A stretch of DNA of 64,000 bases from Leptospira noguchii serovar Panama str. CZ214 (lineage in GTDB: Bacteria > Spirochaetota > Leptospiria > Leptospirales > Leptospiraceae), in NCBI RefSeq assembly GCF_000306255.2, contig NZ_AKWY02000021.1, positions 152,001 to 216,000 of the forward strand, written 5' to 3'. Shown piece by piece: positions 23,004-37,982 of the stretch. Numbering within the stretch: the stretch's first letter is position 1; each line of letters starts with the position of its first letter. A program made the position numbers and the translations under genes. The notes under the pieces were generated by a model. It was not told where the DNA came from. It made no database searches and worked only from the letters and a program-made list of their open reading frames with translations.

Positions 23004-24392
23004 TTGAAAAATAAAATTGAAAAGAATATCGTCTACGGATTAATCGTAATTCTTTTTCTAAACCTCATCATGACCGGATCTGCATATTATACCCTACAAC
23101 AATCTTTAGAACTTAGAAAATGGGAAACACATACTCAAGAAGTACTTTTAAATTTGGAAGAAACCCTTTCTTCTTTTAGGGAAACTCATTCCGCTTTAAG
23201 GGCTTATATTTTATATCGAGATAAAGAACTAATAGATTCTTATTTCAAAAACAAAAGGATAGTTTTAGAAAAGATTCAAGAACTGAAAGAAAAAACGACC
23301 GATAACCCCGTTGAGCAACAAAGGATTTTGGTTGTAGAATCCAACTTGAGCGAAAAGTTTTCTTTTATGGAAAACATACTTTTAATCAAAAAATACAAAT
23401 CTCTTCAGGATTATATTAAATCGTATCGTTCTCCTAATGGATACACTTTATCCGAAAAAATCAAATTTCTACTTCAAGAAATCAAAGATGAAGAACTTAG
23501 ACTTCTAAATATACGAAAACACAATTCTAAAATTAACATGACCATATCGGTCACTCTTCTTTTTTCCGGAATTGCACTGAATCTTTCCTTCATTCTTTTA
23601 CAGAACTGGCTCATCTATAAAGAAAGTCAGCGTAGGCTAAAAATGGAAGAAGCATTGGAAAAATCCAATCAAAACCTCAAACTCTATTTGGAACAATTAG
23701 AAAGATCGAATAGAGATTTAGAAGCTTTTTCTTATTCGGTTTCTCACGACCTTCGTTCTCCTATTCGAGGAATATTAGGATTTTCTAAAATACTACTTGA
23801 AGATCACGAAGCGGAACTCGGAGAAGACAGTCGTAGAATTGTAAACATCATCATTCGAAACTCCGAAAACATGGGGAAACTCATAGACGATCTTTTGGAA
23901 TATTCAAGGCTGGGAAGAAGAGAACCCATGTTCTCCATCGTAAACATGAAAGTTTTGGTGGAAAAAGTGATCGAGGAGGTGACAAACTATTATCCGGATA
24001 TGAAAGCAGAAGTTTCCGTGGCAGAACTTCCTTACGCTAATGCAGATACAAATCTTCTCAAACAACTTTTATTCAATCTAATTTCCAACGCTTTTAAATA
24101 TTCACAAAAAAAAGAAATTCCTAAAATCGAAGTCGGATCGTATCAAAACGGAGAAGAAACCGTCTTCTTTGTAAAAGACAATGGAGCAGGATTCGATATG
24201 AAGTATCAGCATAAATTATTCAATATATTTCAAAGATTACATCACGCGGACCAATTTGAAGGAACCGGAGTCGGACTCGCCATCGTCAAAAGGGTAATAG
24301 AAAGACACAACGGTAGGGTTTGGGGAAAAAGTAATCTGAACGAAGGCGCTTGTTTTTATTTTACGTTAGGAGTAAATGATAAAAATGTATAA
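23004..24392 (+). CDS. Sensor histidine kinase with CHASE3-like sensor
   Basis: 462 residues. Two transmembrane helices (about 9-30 and 178-200) bracket a ~145-residue periplasmic helical domain rich in Glu/Arg that looks like CHASE3. A short coiled coil (205-240) leads to the HisKA box [16 protein letters not shown] (phospho-acceptor H248) and an HATPase domain with N box [11 protein letters not shown]1 VKDNGAGFD and G2 [12 protein letters not shown]. This is the architecture of cyanobacterial-phytochrome-like kinases that pair with single-domain regulators. TTG start at 23004 with GGGG about 10 nt upstream. It overlaps the next gene, a receiver protein, by 17 bp. The signal is unknown. Confidence 0.9.
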   Translation: MKNKIEKNIVYGLIVILFLNLIMTGSAYYTLQQSLELRKWETHTQEVLLNLEETLSSFRETHSALRAYILYRDKELIDSYFKNKRIVLEKIQELKEKTTDNPVEQQRILVVESNLSEKFSFMENILLIKKYKSLQDYIKSYRSPNGYTLSEKIKFLLQEIKDEELRLLNIRKHNSKINMTISVTLLFSGIALNLSFILLQNWLIYKESQRRLKMEEALEKSNQNLKLYLEQLERSNRDLEAFSYSVSHDLRSPIRGILGFSKILLEDHEAELGEDSRRIVNIIIRNSENMGKLIDDLLEYSRLGRREPMFSIVNMKVLVEKVIEEVTNYYPDMKAEVSVAELPYANADTNLLKQLLFNLISNAFKYSQKKEIPKIEVGSYQNGEETVFFVKDNGAGFDMKYQHKLFNIFQRLHHADQFEGTGVGLAIVKRVIERHNGRVWGKSNLNEGACFYFTLGVNDKNV

Positions 24393-24840
24393 TCCTCGGG
24401 ATGAATTGATAGAAATTTTATATGCGGAAGACAACCCTCAGGATTCCGAACTGACTCTAAGAAGTTTAAAAAAACATAATCTTACAGATCAAGTCAAACA
24501 CGTACGGGACGGAGAAGAGGCTTTGGAATATTTATACGCAACCGGACGTTACGCAGATCGAGATAAAACACGAGTACCTTCCCTTATTCTTTTGGATTTA
24601 AAAATGCCTAAAGTGGACGGTATCGAAGTATTAAGAAGAGTAAGAAACGAAGAAAATACAAAGATGCTTCCGGTAGTTATACTCACTTCTTCCGCCGAAG
24701 AAAAGGATATTATAGAAAGTTATAAGTTAGGGGTAAATAGTTACGTAGTTAAACCGTTTGAATTTGACAAATTTGGAGAAGTAGCCGGTAAAATCGGATT
24801 TTATTGGGTTTTAATAAACCAAAGTGTAGGTCGTATTTGA
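24376..24840 (+). CDS. Single-domain response regulator (Rcp1-like)
   Basis: 154 residues, a receiver domain only: acidic pair E18-D19, phospho-acceptor D74 in [14 protein letters not shown]104/S105 in ILTSS, and K126 in VVKPF. The 8-10 residue longer alpha3 region and the [18 protein letters not shown] start are typical of Rcp1-type regulators that partner kinases like the one just upstream. No DNA-binding output domain, so it probably acts by protein interaction or in a phosphorelay. The start at 24376 has GGAG 4 nt upstream; ATG at 24385 is also possible. AT-only sequence at 24873-24930 follows and may be the 3' end of the transcript. Confidence 0.9.
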   Translation: MIKMYNPRDELIEILYAEDNPQDSELTLRSLKKHNLTDQVKHVRDGEEALEYLYATGRYADRDKTRVPSLILLDLKMPKVDGIEVLRRVRNEENTKMLPVVILTSSAEEKDIIESYKLGVNSYVVKPFEFDKFGEVAGKIGFYWVLINQSVGRI

Positions 24841-25073
24841 ATCGTTCGATCTCAAATATTAAGCTTAAGTTTTTAAAAAATATTTTATATATTAAATATT
24901 ATAAAATTTAAATATTATAAAATATATAAATCCATCTTTTTTGTTTTAGAAACCTATGTAAACCAAAACGTACACAACCGTCCAATTCGAAAATGGACTG
25001 TTTAAATTCTCAAACTAATTTCTCTTTTTGCTTGTCAATTCGCGCAAATCGATCGAAATCTGTTTTTCAAACG

Positions 25074-26924
25074 ATGAAATTCTATTTTTGGCTTCTTCCC
25101 ATTCTGATTTCCATTCTAAGATGCGCCACTTACTCCACATCCAATTACTCTCAATTCGAACAAGAAAAACTCGTAAATCTAAGCGGTGTGTCTTCCAACA
25201 AACTCAGTCTTTTGACCGCACGATATTTAAAAAGTAATGATCTATATGATAAGTTCAAAGAATCTCCGTTAGTTGTTATCTACGACTTAGATTATGAATT
25301 GATGGCAAACAAATCCAGAAATCTTACATACTATCTTTCCGAACTTTGTTATTTTACCGGAAATTCATTGGATATGGAGGACCCACAGTTTGCAAAGATG
25401 TATGCTTCCGCTTTGGTCTATTCATATACCTATTTGTTCGATAAAAAGGCGACTCCTTCGCCTGATCCTTTTTCCGCAGAATTTAGATTCGCTTTGTTTA
25501 CCTATAATCGTTCTCTTGCTCAACTTGTCCGATTTGCAAAAAAAAATCGCAAACTAACTAACGTCACAGACCTAAGTCTTCCTCTAATTCGAGGAACCTT
25601 ACAGATGTTAGGTGCTGAAGTGGAAACCGCTTGGAGACCTCAAAATTTTCTACAGATAGAAGTCGCTTACGACTATCGCGTCAAAGGATTTTCCAATCAG
25701 ATCAGCAAGTATGGAATCGGAACCCCCGTAATACTCAACCGTAAATTTCCGGAAAACGAACCTCAAGAAAGAACCAAATACGAATTTATCAACGGAGTCG
25801 GACAAGCCTATCCCGCCACCGCCTTTGTAAGTTTAGAAGAATCGTATCTTGAAAATAAGGATCTTCTAAACTTGCCGGCAAAAATTCACGTCTATGATCC
25901 TGTTTTTCGAGATCGTATTACGTTAGACGGAATTAGTCTTCCGATGGAAAGTGATACTACTACCCCTCTTGCTTATATGCTAAAGATAGCGCAGCAAAGG
26001 GACAGTTTATTAGCAATTTTTGATGGAGAGACGAGTATGTCCAGAAAGGGACTTTATCTCGTATATCCTTATCACAAGGATAAAATACCGGTTATATTTA
26101 TTCACGGTCTTGCCTCTTCTCCTTTTATTTGGTTTCCCATGATCAACGAACTTCTTTCCGATCCCGAAATTAAGTCAAAATACCAATTCTGGGTCTATTG
26201 GTATCCTACCATAAATCCAATCCCTCTGAACGCAGCAGACTTTAGAGATACGTTATATGATTTGAGAAAGATTTACGATCCTAAAAACGAACATAAAAGT
26301 TTTGACCAAACCGTTTTGATAGGCCATAGTATGGGAGGATTGATCGCAAAACTCTCAGTAACACGAAGTAATAAAGAACAATGGTTAAATGCAGCCGAAA
26401 TTCCAAATTCGGTATTTGATACGATGAGCGAAGAAATTAAAAAGGAAATTAGAAGACTTTTCGATTTTGAACCAGTCCCATTTGTAAAAAGAGTCATTTT
26501 TATAGCGACCCCACACAAGGGTTCTAACTTGGCAGAAGGAATCTTAGGGTCAATCGCCAGGTTTCTTTTTATCATCCCCAAAGAAGTAACTAAAAAATTC
26601 GAGGAAGGTTATAAGTATTTAAGTGCAGACTACAAGAAAAAAGATATAGTTCCAAAAGTGTATGGAGTGGATGGACTGGCTCCTAAAAGTCTCTTTATGA
26701 AAGTAACCGGCCATTATAAACCAGAAGTAAAATTTCACTCTATCATAGGAAATTCCAAGTTAGTAGACTTGGATTGGATCAGCGATACAGTGGTACCGTA
26801 TGAAAGTTCCCATTTAGAAAATCCGGAATCGGAAATGTTGATTCAATCCGAACATTCAGTCCAAACCCATCTTCCTACTTTTTTAGAAGTAAAAAGAATT
26901 TTAAAGGAACATGTTTTACATTAA
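25074..26924 (+). CDS. Lipoprotein alpha/beta-hydrolase (lipase/esterase-like)
   Basis: 616 residues from the ATG at 25074, chosen because it gives a compact lipoprotein signal (MKFYFWLLPILISILRC, Cys17); an upstream in-frame ATG at 24993 would put 27 polar residues first. The C-terminal half is an alpha/beta hydrolase: IPVIFIHGLASSPFIWFPMI (oxyanion region), nucleophile elbow GHSMGG (S419), acidic residue in WISDTVVPYESS, and His in EHSVQTHLPT (H594 or H599). The N-terminal ~330 residues are not recognised. A surface or periplasmic lipase or acyl hydrolase is inferred; the HGLAS and GHSMGG spacing resembles PGAP1-like/lecithin-type lipases. Monocistronic; substrate unknown. Confidence 0.78.
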   Translation: MKFYFWLLPILISILRCATYSTSNYSQFEQEKLVNLSGVSSNKLSLLTARYLKSNDLYDKFKESPLVVIYDLDYELMANKSRNLTYYLSELCYFTGNSLDMEDPQFAKMYASALVYSYTYLFDKKATPSPDPFSAEFRFALFTYNRSLAQLVRFAKKNRKLTNVTDLSLPLIRGTLQMLGAEVETAWRPQNFLQIEVAYDYRVKGFSNQISKYGIGTPVILNRKFPENEPQERTKYEFINGVGQAYPATAFVSLEESYLENKDLLNLPAKIHVYDPVFRDRITLDGISLPMESDTTTPLAYMLKIAQQRDSLLAIFDGETSMSRKGLYLVYPYHKDKIPVIFIHGLASSPFIWFPMINELLSDPEIKSKYQFWVYWYPTINPIPLNAADFRDTLYDLRKIYDPKNEHKSFDQTVLIGHSMGGLIAKLSVTRSNKEQWLNAAEIPNSVFDTMSEEIKKEIRRLFDFEPVPFVKRVIFIATPHKGSNLAEGILGSIARFLFIIPKEVTKKFEEGYKYLSADYKKKDIVPKVYGVDGLAPKSLFMKVTGHYKPEVKFHSIIGNSKLVDLDWISDTVVPYESSHLENPESEMLIQSEHSVQTHLPTFLEVKRILKEHVLH

Positions 26925-26971
26925 AAAAGTCGAATCCGTGGGAACTACTGAGTTTTACAAATCATTCTAAC

Positions 26972-27504
<533 letters not shown>

Positions 27505-27527
27505 ACTAAAACCCAAATGATTTTTAA

Positions 27528-27613
27528 TAGAATTGTTGAAAAAATTTATATCTACAAACAATTTGACTCATTCGTTTTAATGGAAAAATAAAATTAATTT
27601 TTCAATAACTCTA
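27528..27613 (+). repeat. Family-3 short element F2
   Basis: 86 bp with inverted ends TAGAATTGTTGAAAAA and the complement of TAGAGTTATTGAAAAA. The interior TTAATGGAAAAATAAAA is close to that of F1. Sits between C1 and A3. Confidence 0.65.
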
Positions 27614-27834
27614 ATACAACGTAAACAGGATATAAGGAATTCATTTTTTTGAAAAAAGTTGAGATCTGAACCTTATTGATCAATTTTTAAATTGTGAGAA
27701 CTCATACAAAAAGTAAAAATTTGTAATGTAACTTAATTTGTAGGAGCTACTGTAAATAACGATTTTACGAACCAATTCTAAAATTGTAGAAACTCACTTT
27801 TTGAAAAACACTTCCTTACGTCGAATTCACGTTA
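27614..27834 (+). repeat. Family-1 element, copy A3
   Basis: The interior (AAAAGTTGAGATCTGAACC, TTGTAATGTAACTTAATTTG) matches A1 and A4. The right end CTTACGTCGAATTCACGTTA is clear; the left end is decayed (ACGTAAACAGGATATAAGG), so its boundary is approximate. Confidence 0.6.
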
Positions 27835-27917
27835 GTTAACTACAACGTATTTTAAAATACAAATCCATAAAAAAAAATCCGTAGAACGGAAAAATTAAAT
27901 ATTTATTATTTAGAATA

Positions 27918-28625
27918 TTATTTTTTTCTTAATTCTTCTGCTTTGTCGATGCTTTTCTGGCGATTTTCCAACAAGGCCTTTTCCACCATCAATCTGGCTT
28001 CCTCAAAACCTTTTTCATCCAAATTTCTAGGAATATAAATCGGTTCTCCGTAAGACACTACAAAGGTGGTAAATGGTTTTGGAACTCTATGTTTGTCCCA
28101 GGTTTTTTCGGCAATCCATTGGCGGGTACACTCGTAATGGAATGAAACGATAGGAGCCTGGGAAACCTGAGCAGCAGCAATCAAACCTGGCTGCACCACA
28201 AGCGCAGGACCTCTAGGGCCGTCGGGAGTAATCGCCGCAGGAAGATTTTTTTTAAGATGAACAATCATTGCCTTTAAAGCCTTAGAACCACCTTTGGAAG
28301 AACTTCCTCGAATACTACAGTTACCAAATCTATGAACAACTTGATTGATAAAGTCTCCGTCTTTAGATTCCGAAATGAGAACTGCCATCTTCTCATTTCG
28401 ATTGAGATAAGGAGAATATAAAACGTTTGTATGCCAGCCAGAAAGTATGTAAGGTTTTTTTTCTTTACGAATTTTGCGAAGGCTTTCGTCTCCGATATTG
28501 ATTCTGCGAGAAGTCAACCCGATCAATTTTTGTAAATTGACCACAAGAAACGGAATCAGCCATATTAAGAACTTTCTTTTAAAAGATCGTTTTTCGTCTT
28601 TATGAGAATCAGAATTTTCTTCCAT
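27918..28625 (-). CDS. DUF374 lysophospholipid acyltransferase-like protein
   Basis: 235 residues of the DUF374 branch of the LPLAT superfamily: [13 protein letters not shown] carries the conserved His, and [16 protein letters not shown] is the family hallmark. It has a hydrophobic N-terminal segment (about 18-38) for membrane association. DUF374 proteins are thought to transfer acyl chains to lipid A precursors or lysolipids; exact substrate not known. The ATG at 28625 is chosen over a GTG at 28634, neither having a clear Shine-Dalgarno. Monocistronic, convergent with repeat region. Confidence 0.85.
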   Translation of the reverse strand: MEENSDSHKDEKRSFKRKFLIWLIPFLVVNLQKLIGLTSRRINIGDESLRKIRKEKKPYILSGWHTNVLYSPYLNRNEKMAVLISESKDGDFINQVVHRFGNCSIRGSSSKGGSKALKAMIVHLKKNLPAAITPDGPRGPALVVQPGLIAAAQVSQAPIVSFHYECTRQWIAEKTWDKHRVPKPFTTFVVSYGEPIYIPRNLDEKGFEEARLMVEKALLENRQKSIDKAEELRKK

Positions 28626-28634
28626 GTTAAGCAC

Positions 28635-29083
28635 GAGAATTTTTTAAATTCGAAAATTCATCATCTCTTTTTCAGAGTTAAATACTATCGAAGGTTATAC
28701 ACTAAAAAAATTTTTAGACTGTAAGTAAAAAACAAATCTATATTTCGGTTCTAAATCATTTTCTTTTTAACAAAAAAAGAGAGGGTGGCAAAAGAAAACT
28801 GTGATTCTCTAAATAATTTCCGGGTAAATATTCTATTTGGGTCCCGAAAATGTCGCCAAACAGAACTCAGTTTTGAGACACATTATAAATTCGTTTTTTT
28901 TATCCGCCAAGTTTTTAGAATCGATCTTAAAAATAACCTATATTAATTATTAAAACCGTAACATGCGGTTTTTTAAATCTGTCACTTATAATATAAGAAG
29001 TAAAATTGAAAGAATTCAAAAATTCTGTAGACTTAACATTGGAACTAGATTACAAAGTTCGAAACAAAAATAGGTCATAAACA
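28635..29083. other. Intergenic region between divergent genes, with a small hairpin
   Basis: No gene is seen. A hairpin AAAACCG-TAACATG-CGGTTTT followed by T's (28951-28973) lies 110 bp upstream of the SBF transporter start and could be a leader attenuator or a chance palindrome. Both flanking genes start outward, so their promoters should be here. Confidence 0.4.
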
Positions 29084-29944
29084 ATGGAATCCAATTTACT
29101 AACAACTGTATTTCTTCCTATCGCGTTAGGCATCATCATGCTCGGAATGGGAATGGGGCTTACGATAGAAGACTTCAAAAGAATTTTCGTTCTACCAAAG
29201 GCCGTTATCACCGGACTTATTTTGCAGCTATTCCTTTTACCTTTGGCCGGATGGTTGATTGCAAACGTTTTTAAACTTCCGAGCGAACTATCGGTAGGGC
29301 TTATGTTACTTGCAATTTGTCCCGGAGGAGCTACTTCCAATCTGATCACTCACTTAGCTAAAGGAGACGTGGCGCTTTCCATAACATTAACCGCAATTAC
29401 TAGTTGTATCACGGTTCTTTCAATTCCTTTTCTACTCAATATGTCTATGCACCATTTTTTAGGGTCTGGACAAATGATCGAACTGAATATTCCTCAAACC
29501 ATATTACAAATTTTTATGATCACCATATTACCGGTATCCATTGGGATGATTTTAAACTCTAAAAAACCGGAACTCTCCCACAAATTCGAAAAAGTCGTAA
29601 AAGTTCTTTCAGGAATTTTTTTAATAATGATTATCTTAGGTGCAATCGTTCGTGAAAGACAAAATATAATTCCATATTTTATCCAAGTTGGTCCGGCTTC
29701 TTTGGCGTTAAACCTAATTACTATGTTCTTAGGTTATCTGGGAGCAACCTTGATGAAGGTCACTCATCCACAAAGAACTTCAATTACGATAGAAGTAGGA
29801 ATTCAAAACGGAACCTTAGGGATCACAATCGCAAGTGCAATTTTGAACAACCCTACAATGGCAATTCCATCAGCGATTTACAGTTTGATCATGTTCGCCA
29901 CGGGAGCAATTTTTTCCGCTTGGACAAATAAAAGTTCTAACTGA
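29084..29944 (+). CDS. Bile acid:sodium symporter (SBF) family transporter
   Basis: 286-residue SBF/ASBT-fold protein with about nine or ten transmembrane segments. The two crossover regions are visible: AICPGGATSNLITHL and TIEVGIQNGTLG, whose Glu/Gln/Asn side chains bind Na+ in ASBT homologues. It probably imports an organic anion with sodium in the inner membrane; candidate substrates in bacteria include pantoate and other carboxylates, and bile acids should not be assumed. ATG at 29084, TAGGTC as weak Shine-Dalgarno. Confidence 0.88.
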   Translation: MESNLLTTVFLPIALGIIMLGMGMGLTIEDFKRIFVLPKAVITGLILQLFLLPLAGWLIANVFKLPSELSVGLMLLAICPGGATSNLITHLAKGDVALSITLTAITSCITVLSIPFLLNMSMHHFLGSGQMIELNIPQTILQIFMITILPVSIGMILNSKKPELSHKFEKVVKVLSGIFLIMIILGAIVRERQNIIPYFIQVGPASLALNLITMFLGYLGATLMKVTHPQRTSITIEVGIQNGTLGITIASAILNNPTMAIPSAIYSLIMFATGAIFSAWTNKSSN

Positions 29945-30112
29945 AATTTTTAAAAAGAGCTTATTCCAAAACCTCAAAGAATTTTATGCGATAGTTCTTT
30001 AGAAGTTTTTAATAAATTAGAATTTTTGAAAAATGAATCTCCATCTGTTTTATGGAAACGGTCGATTGAAGAAGTTTTGTTAATTTGAATTAACACGAAA
30101 GGGATCGATTCG

Positions 30113-30211
30113 AAAAAACTCAGCGTCTCACTTCTATGGTCGCTCAAAAAACTCAGCGTCTCACTTCTATGGTCGCTCAAAAAACTCAGCGTCTCACTTC
30201 TATGGTCGCTC
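30113..30211 (+). repeat. Three perfect tandem copies of a 33-bp unit
   Basis: Units at 30113-30145, 30146-30178 and 30179-30211 are identical: A6 then CTCAGCGTCTCACTTC and TATGGTCGCTC. The words CTCAGCGTCTCACT and GGTCGCTC recall modules in the C-type elements. It lies in the gene-free stretch 29945-30784, in which no gene or other element is recognised. Confidence 0.95.
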
Positions 30212-30772
30212 GACAGGTTTGACAAGCTCAAAGTCTTTTCTACCTATCAGAATGGGCTATGTTAAAACCAAAGTTTTAAATTTATAACTTCAGTCACTTT
30301 ATGATCGTGACAAAAAGATCATCCTTGAATAAAAAAATAATTAGAATATTATAAAATAATAATTATATTAACAAATCCTATCAACTAGGAAAAACAGATT
30401 GGACCGAAACTGCGGTCACGATCAGATTTTTTACGTCCATTAATGTGATAGGCTTCTTGTGAAAGGAAAGTTAAGCGACACCAAACTTGTAGGAATCGTA
30501 TTCGGAATTTCTAGTTTTTTTAGATTTTAGAAACCGTGAAAACACAAACGAAACCAGAGAGTATAGTTTAGGTCAAATTAGAACCGTTTTACACTGGTTA
30601 TCGGAAGAGACCAAAAACACTTTTAATATACAAGTGACATTTTTTAAACCGTAAACATTCCTTCTTTTTAAGTAACTGTTACTTAAAAATACAAAAAGTA
30701 AAAGAAAAAATCTGGAAATCGGAAACCAATTGACCAAAAAAGAAAAATCTTTCTAAAAATCCCTTAAGAATC

Positions 30773-31696
<924 letters not shown>

Positions 31697-31730
31697 ACTT
31701 GTTGATCATCTAAAAATCAAGACTACCGCT

Positions 31731-31915
31731 TAACGTGAGTTAAGTGTAAGAGTTCCATAATTCATTTTTTCTGAAGTTGGAATCTGAACTTTACAGATCG
31801 ATTCCTAAATTGTAGTAACTCATACTGTTTAAAAATTTGTAATGTGACTTAAAATGTGGGAACTACCAAAAATCAGGGTTTACTTAAGAACTAGATAATT
31901 TTGTAAATTTTGGGA
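31731..31915 (+). repeat. Truncated family-1 element, copy A4
   Basis: Left end TAACGTGAGTTAAGTGTAAG is intact in form; the interior matches A1 and A3 (GTTGGAATCTGAACTTTAC, TTGTAATGTGACTTAAAATG). The right inverted end is missing before the permease stop codon at 31921, so the element is truncated. Confidence 0.6.
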
Positions 31916-31920
31916 CAAGC

Positions 31921-32980
<1,060 letters not shown>

Positions 32981-32988
<8 letters not shown>

Positions 32989-33508
32989 TCTTTTGTTTTC
33001 CCCGGAAATACGCCTTTTCCAAAAGTCCGTTGGTTCTATGTAATCTTTCCACGATCACGGTAGATAAGCTCATTAGAATTTCGATTCCGATCCTAGGTTT
33101 TGTTTCTATAATTTCTTTAAGATCCGGTTGAAAAAAACCAAGCAGAGTCGTCTTTTCAAGAGCGATCGCACTCGCAGTTCTTCTTTCTTCCGTAAAAAGA
33201 GAAAGTTCTCCAAAAAAAGCGTGTCTATCCAAATGAGCCAGATCCAATTCAATTCCATCCCGAACGGAACGAATTACTACCGAACCTTCATAAACTAGAT
33301 AAAAACCGGCTCCCACTTCTCCTTGTCTAAATACGGTGTCCCCTTCTTGATATTCTCGAACGTGAATCATCCTGGCGATTTCGATCAAGGTTCTCTTTTT
33401 CATCCTTCCAAAAACAGAAGTTTCCCTTAGAAATCGAATGATCTCCTGATTATTCGCTTCCTTACGAAGAAATAATTTTTTCCAGATAGGAAGATCAAGA
33501 GCCTTCAA
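32981..33508 (-). CDS. Cyclic-nucleotide-binding domain protein
   Basis: 175 residues, essentially one cNMP-binding (CAP_ED) domain at about 30-150: YQEGDTVFRQGEVGAGFYLVYEG, then the phosphate-binding cassette region HAFFGELSLFTEERRTASAIA, where FGELSL and R-T-A match the cAMP/cGMP-binding consensus. There is no helix-turn-helix domain, so it is not a Crp-type regulator by itself; it may sense cNMP and act on the co-expressed permease, with which it overlaps. TTG start at 33508 with GAGGAG upstream. It follows lspA by 4 bp. Confidence 0.88.
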
Positions 33509-33512
33509 AAAA

Positions 33513-34057
33513 TTATTTCTCCTCTTCTAGTTTCATCGTAAAGATCAAAATTGTAAGACCGATCGTTACACAAGAATCGGCTACGTTAAACGCGGGCCAT
33601 CTAGAAAACAAAAGAAAATCAGGCCAATCAAAATCTAAAAAGTCTACGACTCCGATATACTCTCCCATATTGGGTTGAAAACCAAAACGAAATCCAGTAC
33701 CTGGAATTTTTACAAAAAATTTATCCAAGAAATTTCCAAAAGCTCCCGCCATCACCAAATTCCATCCCCAAGGATTTCCTAAATCGTGATTTTTCCATCT
33801 ATAACCAATCAGAAACACGATTGCAATTCCAGTAGCAATCAAAGAAGGAATCGCGTTATCCTGAAACGCGCCGAACACAAAACCGGTGTTAAACGTAAGA
33901 GTCATTCTAAAAAAACTTCCGAGCACTTCCAGATAACGGTGAGGTTGAAAGTAAAGAATGACTAAAAACTTAGTCACAAGATCCAATACGATTCCTAAAA
34001 AAATAACTCCCAAGTAAATAGGGCGATAAACGTCTAAAAATCTTTTTTCAAAATATT

Positions 34058-34061
<4 letters not shown>
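33513..34061 (-). CDS. lspA: Prolipoprotein signal peptidase (signal peptidase II)
   Basis: 182 residues with four transmembrane segments. It cleaves the signal of lipid-modified prolipoproteins at the inner membrane. Catalytic aspartates are visible in the two family motifs: D113 in [10 protein letters not shown] and D162 in [11 protein letters not shown]. There is an insertion of about 20 residues between TM3 and TM4 relative to E. coli LspA ([18 protein letters not shown]). GTG start at 34061 overlaps the stop of the ABC1 kinase gene (GTGA), with AAGGA upstream. The window encodes several of its likely substrates. Confidence 0.95.
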
Positions 34062-35773
<1,712 letters not shown>

Positions 35774-35783
35774 GGTGAAACTT

Positions 35784-37052
<1,269 letters not shown>

Positions 37053-37141
37053 AAGTTGAACAAACCATTTCCCGGATTCTATCCAGAATCAAGAGTTATT
37101 TTGACTTGAACAGGCCGGATTTTAAAGCGATTCCTTGGATG

Positions 37142-37440
37142 ATGTTTGATACATCGAGGGAAATCATCACACGGTGACTCCAGCCCCACTAGCACCCAAA
37201 GACTTGTAGGGAAACTCTTTCTTACCATTCAAAAATATTTGGAAAAACATCCGTCGGGAAAACAAGAGATCTGATCTCCCATGGACGTAATTTTAGAAGA
37301 AGAATGCAACCGGATTTTATATTTATAAGAAATTCAAGTTCAAGATTGGATCAATGTAGTAATAGAAATCGTTACAAGAGATATTGTAGAAAAAAAGCAA
37401 TCTATGGAACTCTGGCTGTATTTCCAGAATTACAATGTAT
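37142..37440 (+). pseudogene. Possible decayed coding sequence
   Basis: One frame reads as protein-like sequence through two in-frame stops: LVGKLFLTIQKYLEKHPSGK, stop, MDVILEEECNRILYL, stop, then DWINVVIEIVTRDIVEKKQS and ELWLYFQNYN, where element F3 begins. The residue composition is gene-like for this AT-rich DNA, but no family is recognised, and chance cannot be excluded. It lies in the otherwise gene-free gap 37053-37982. Confidence 0.3.
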
Positions 37441-37528
37441 TAGAATTGTTGAAAATTCCATAGTAAAACTGCTTCATATCCATTTCAATGTAACAAAACA
37501 GATGGAGATTCATTTTTCAACAACTCTA
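37441..37528 (+). repeat. Family-3 short element F3
   Basis: 88 bp with inverted ends TAGAATTGTTGAAAA and the complement of TAGAGTTGTTGAAAA, which match at 14 of 15 positions. Related to F1 and F2 at the ends; the interior has diverged. It directly follows the possible decayed gene. Confidence 0.65.
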
Positions 37529-37687
37529 TTGAAATATTTTTTGCGAGAATGGACTTATTATCTTCATTCTTCTATGGATCCTTCTCCATCCAAAGCAAAG
37601 TCAAAATTTTTAAAATATTTGGGCCTTATCCTGGAGTTCGATTTCCAAATGAAACCTTTTTAAAAAACGGATATAAAATTTAGATCT

Positions 37688-37949
37688 AAACTTTGAAACT
37701 GTGGGAACTATTACAAATCAAGATTTCACGGTTCAACTTCGAAACTGTGGGAACTATTACAAATCAAGATTTCACGGTTCAACTTTAAAAATGTGGGAAC
37801 TATTACAAATCAAGATTTTACGGTTCAACTTCGAAAATGTGGGAACTATTACAAATCAAGATTTTACGGTTCAACTTTGAAACTGTGGGAACTATTACAA
37901 ATCAAGATTTCACGGTTCAACTTTAAAAATGTGGGAACTATTACAAATA
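37688..37949 (+). repeat. Tandem 46-bp repeat, six core copies
   Basis: The word GTGGGAACTATTACAAAT starts at 37701, 37747, 37793, 37839, 37885 and 37931, an exact 46-bp period. Units differ at a few positions (CACGG/TACGG, ACTTCG/ACTTTA/ACTTTG). Each contains the dyad AAATC-AA-GATTT. There are no unique spacers, so this is not CRISPR. Such arrays are candidates for variable-number typing loci. Confidence 0.95.
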
Positions 37950-37982
37950 CATTGAACTTATATTAAAATTATTTTTTCTAAT

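Noticed and set aside
24873..24930. AT-only palindromic stretch as a replication origin
   Set aside because: Too short, no DnaA boxes seen, no origin genes adjacent; more likely the 3' end of the kinase/regulator transcript.
29974..30231. Minus-strand open frame with SDHRSETLSFL repeated three times
   Set aside because: It is the translation of the 33-bp triplication; there is no Shine-Dalgarno support and no similarity outside the repeat.
37688..37949. CRISPR-like array
   Set aside because: Period is a constant 46 bp with no unique spacers; the whole unit repeats. No cas genes are nearby.
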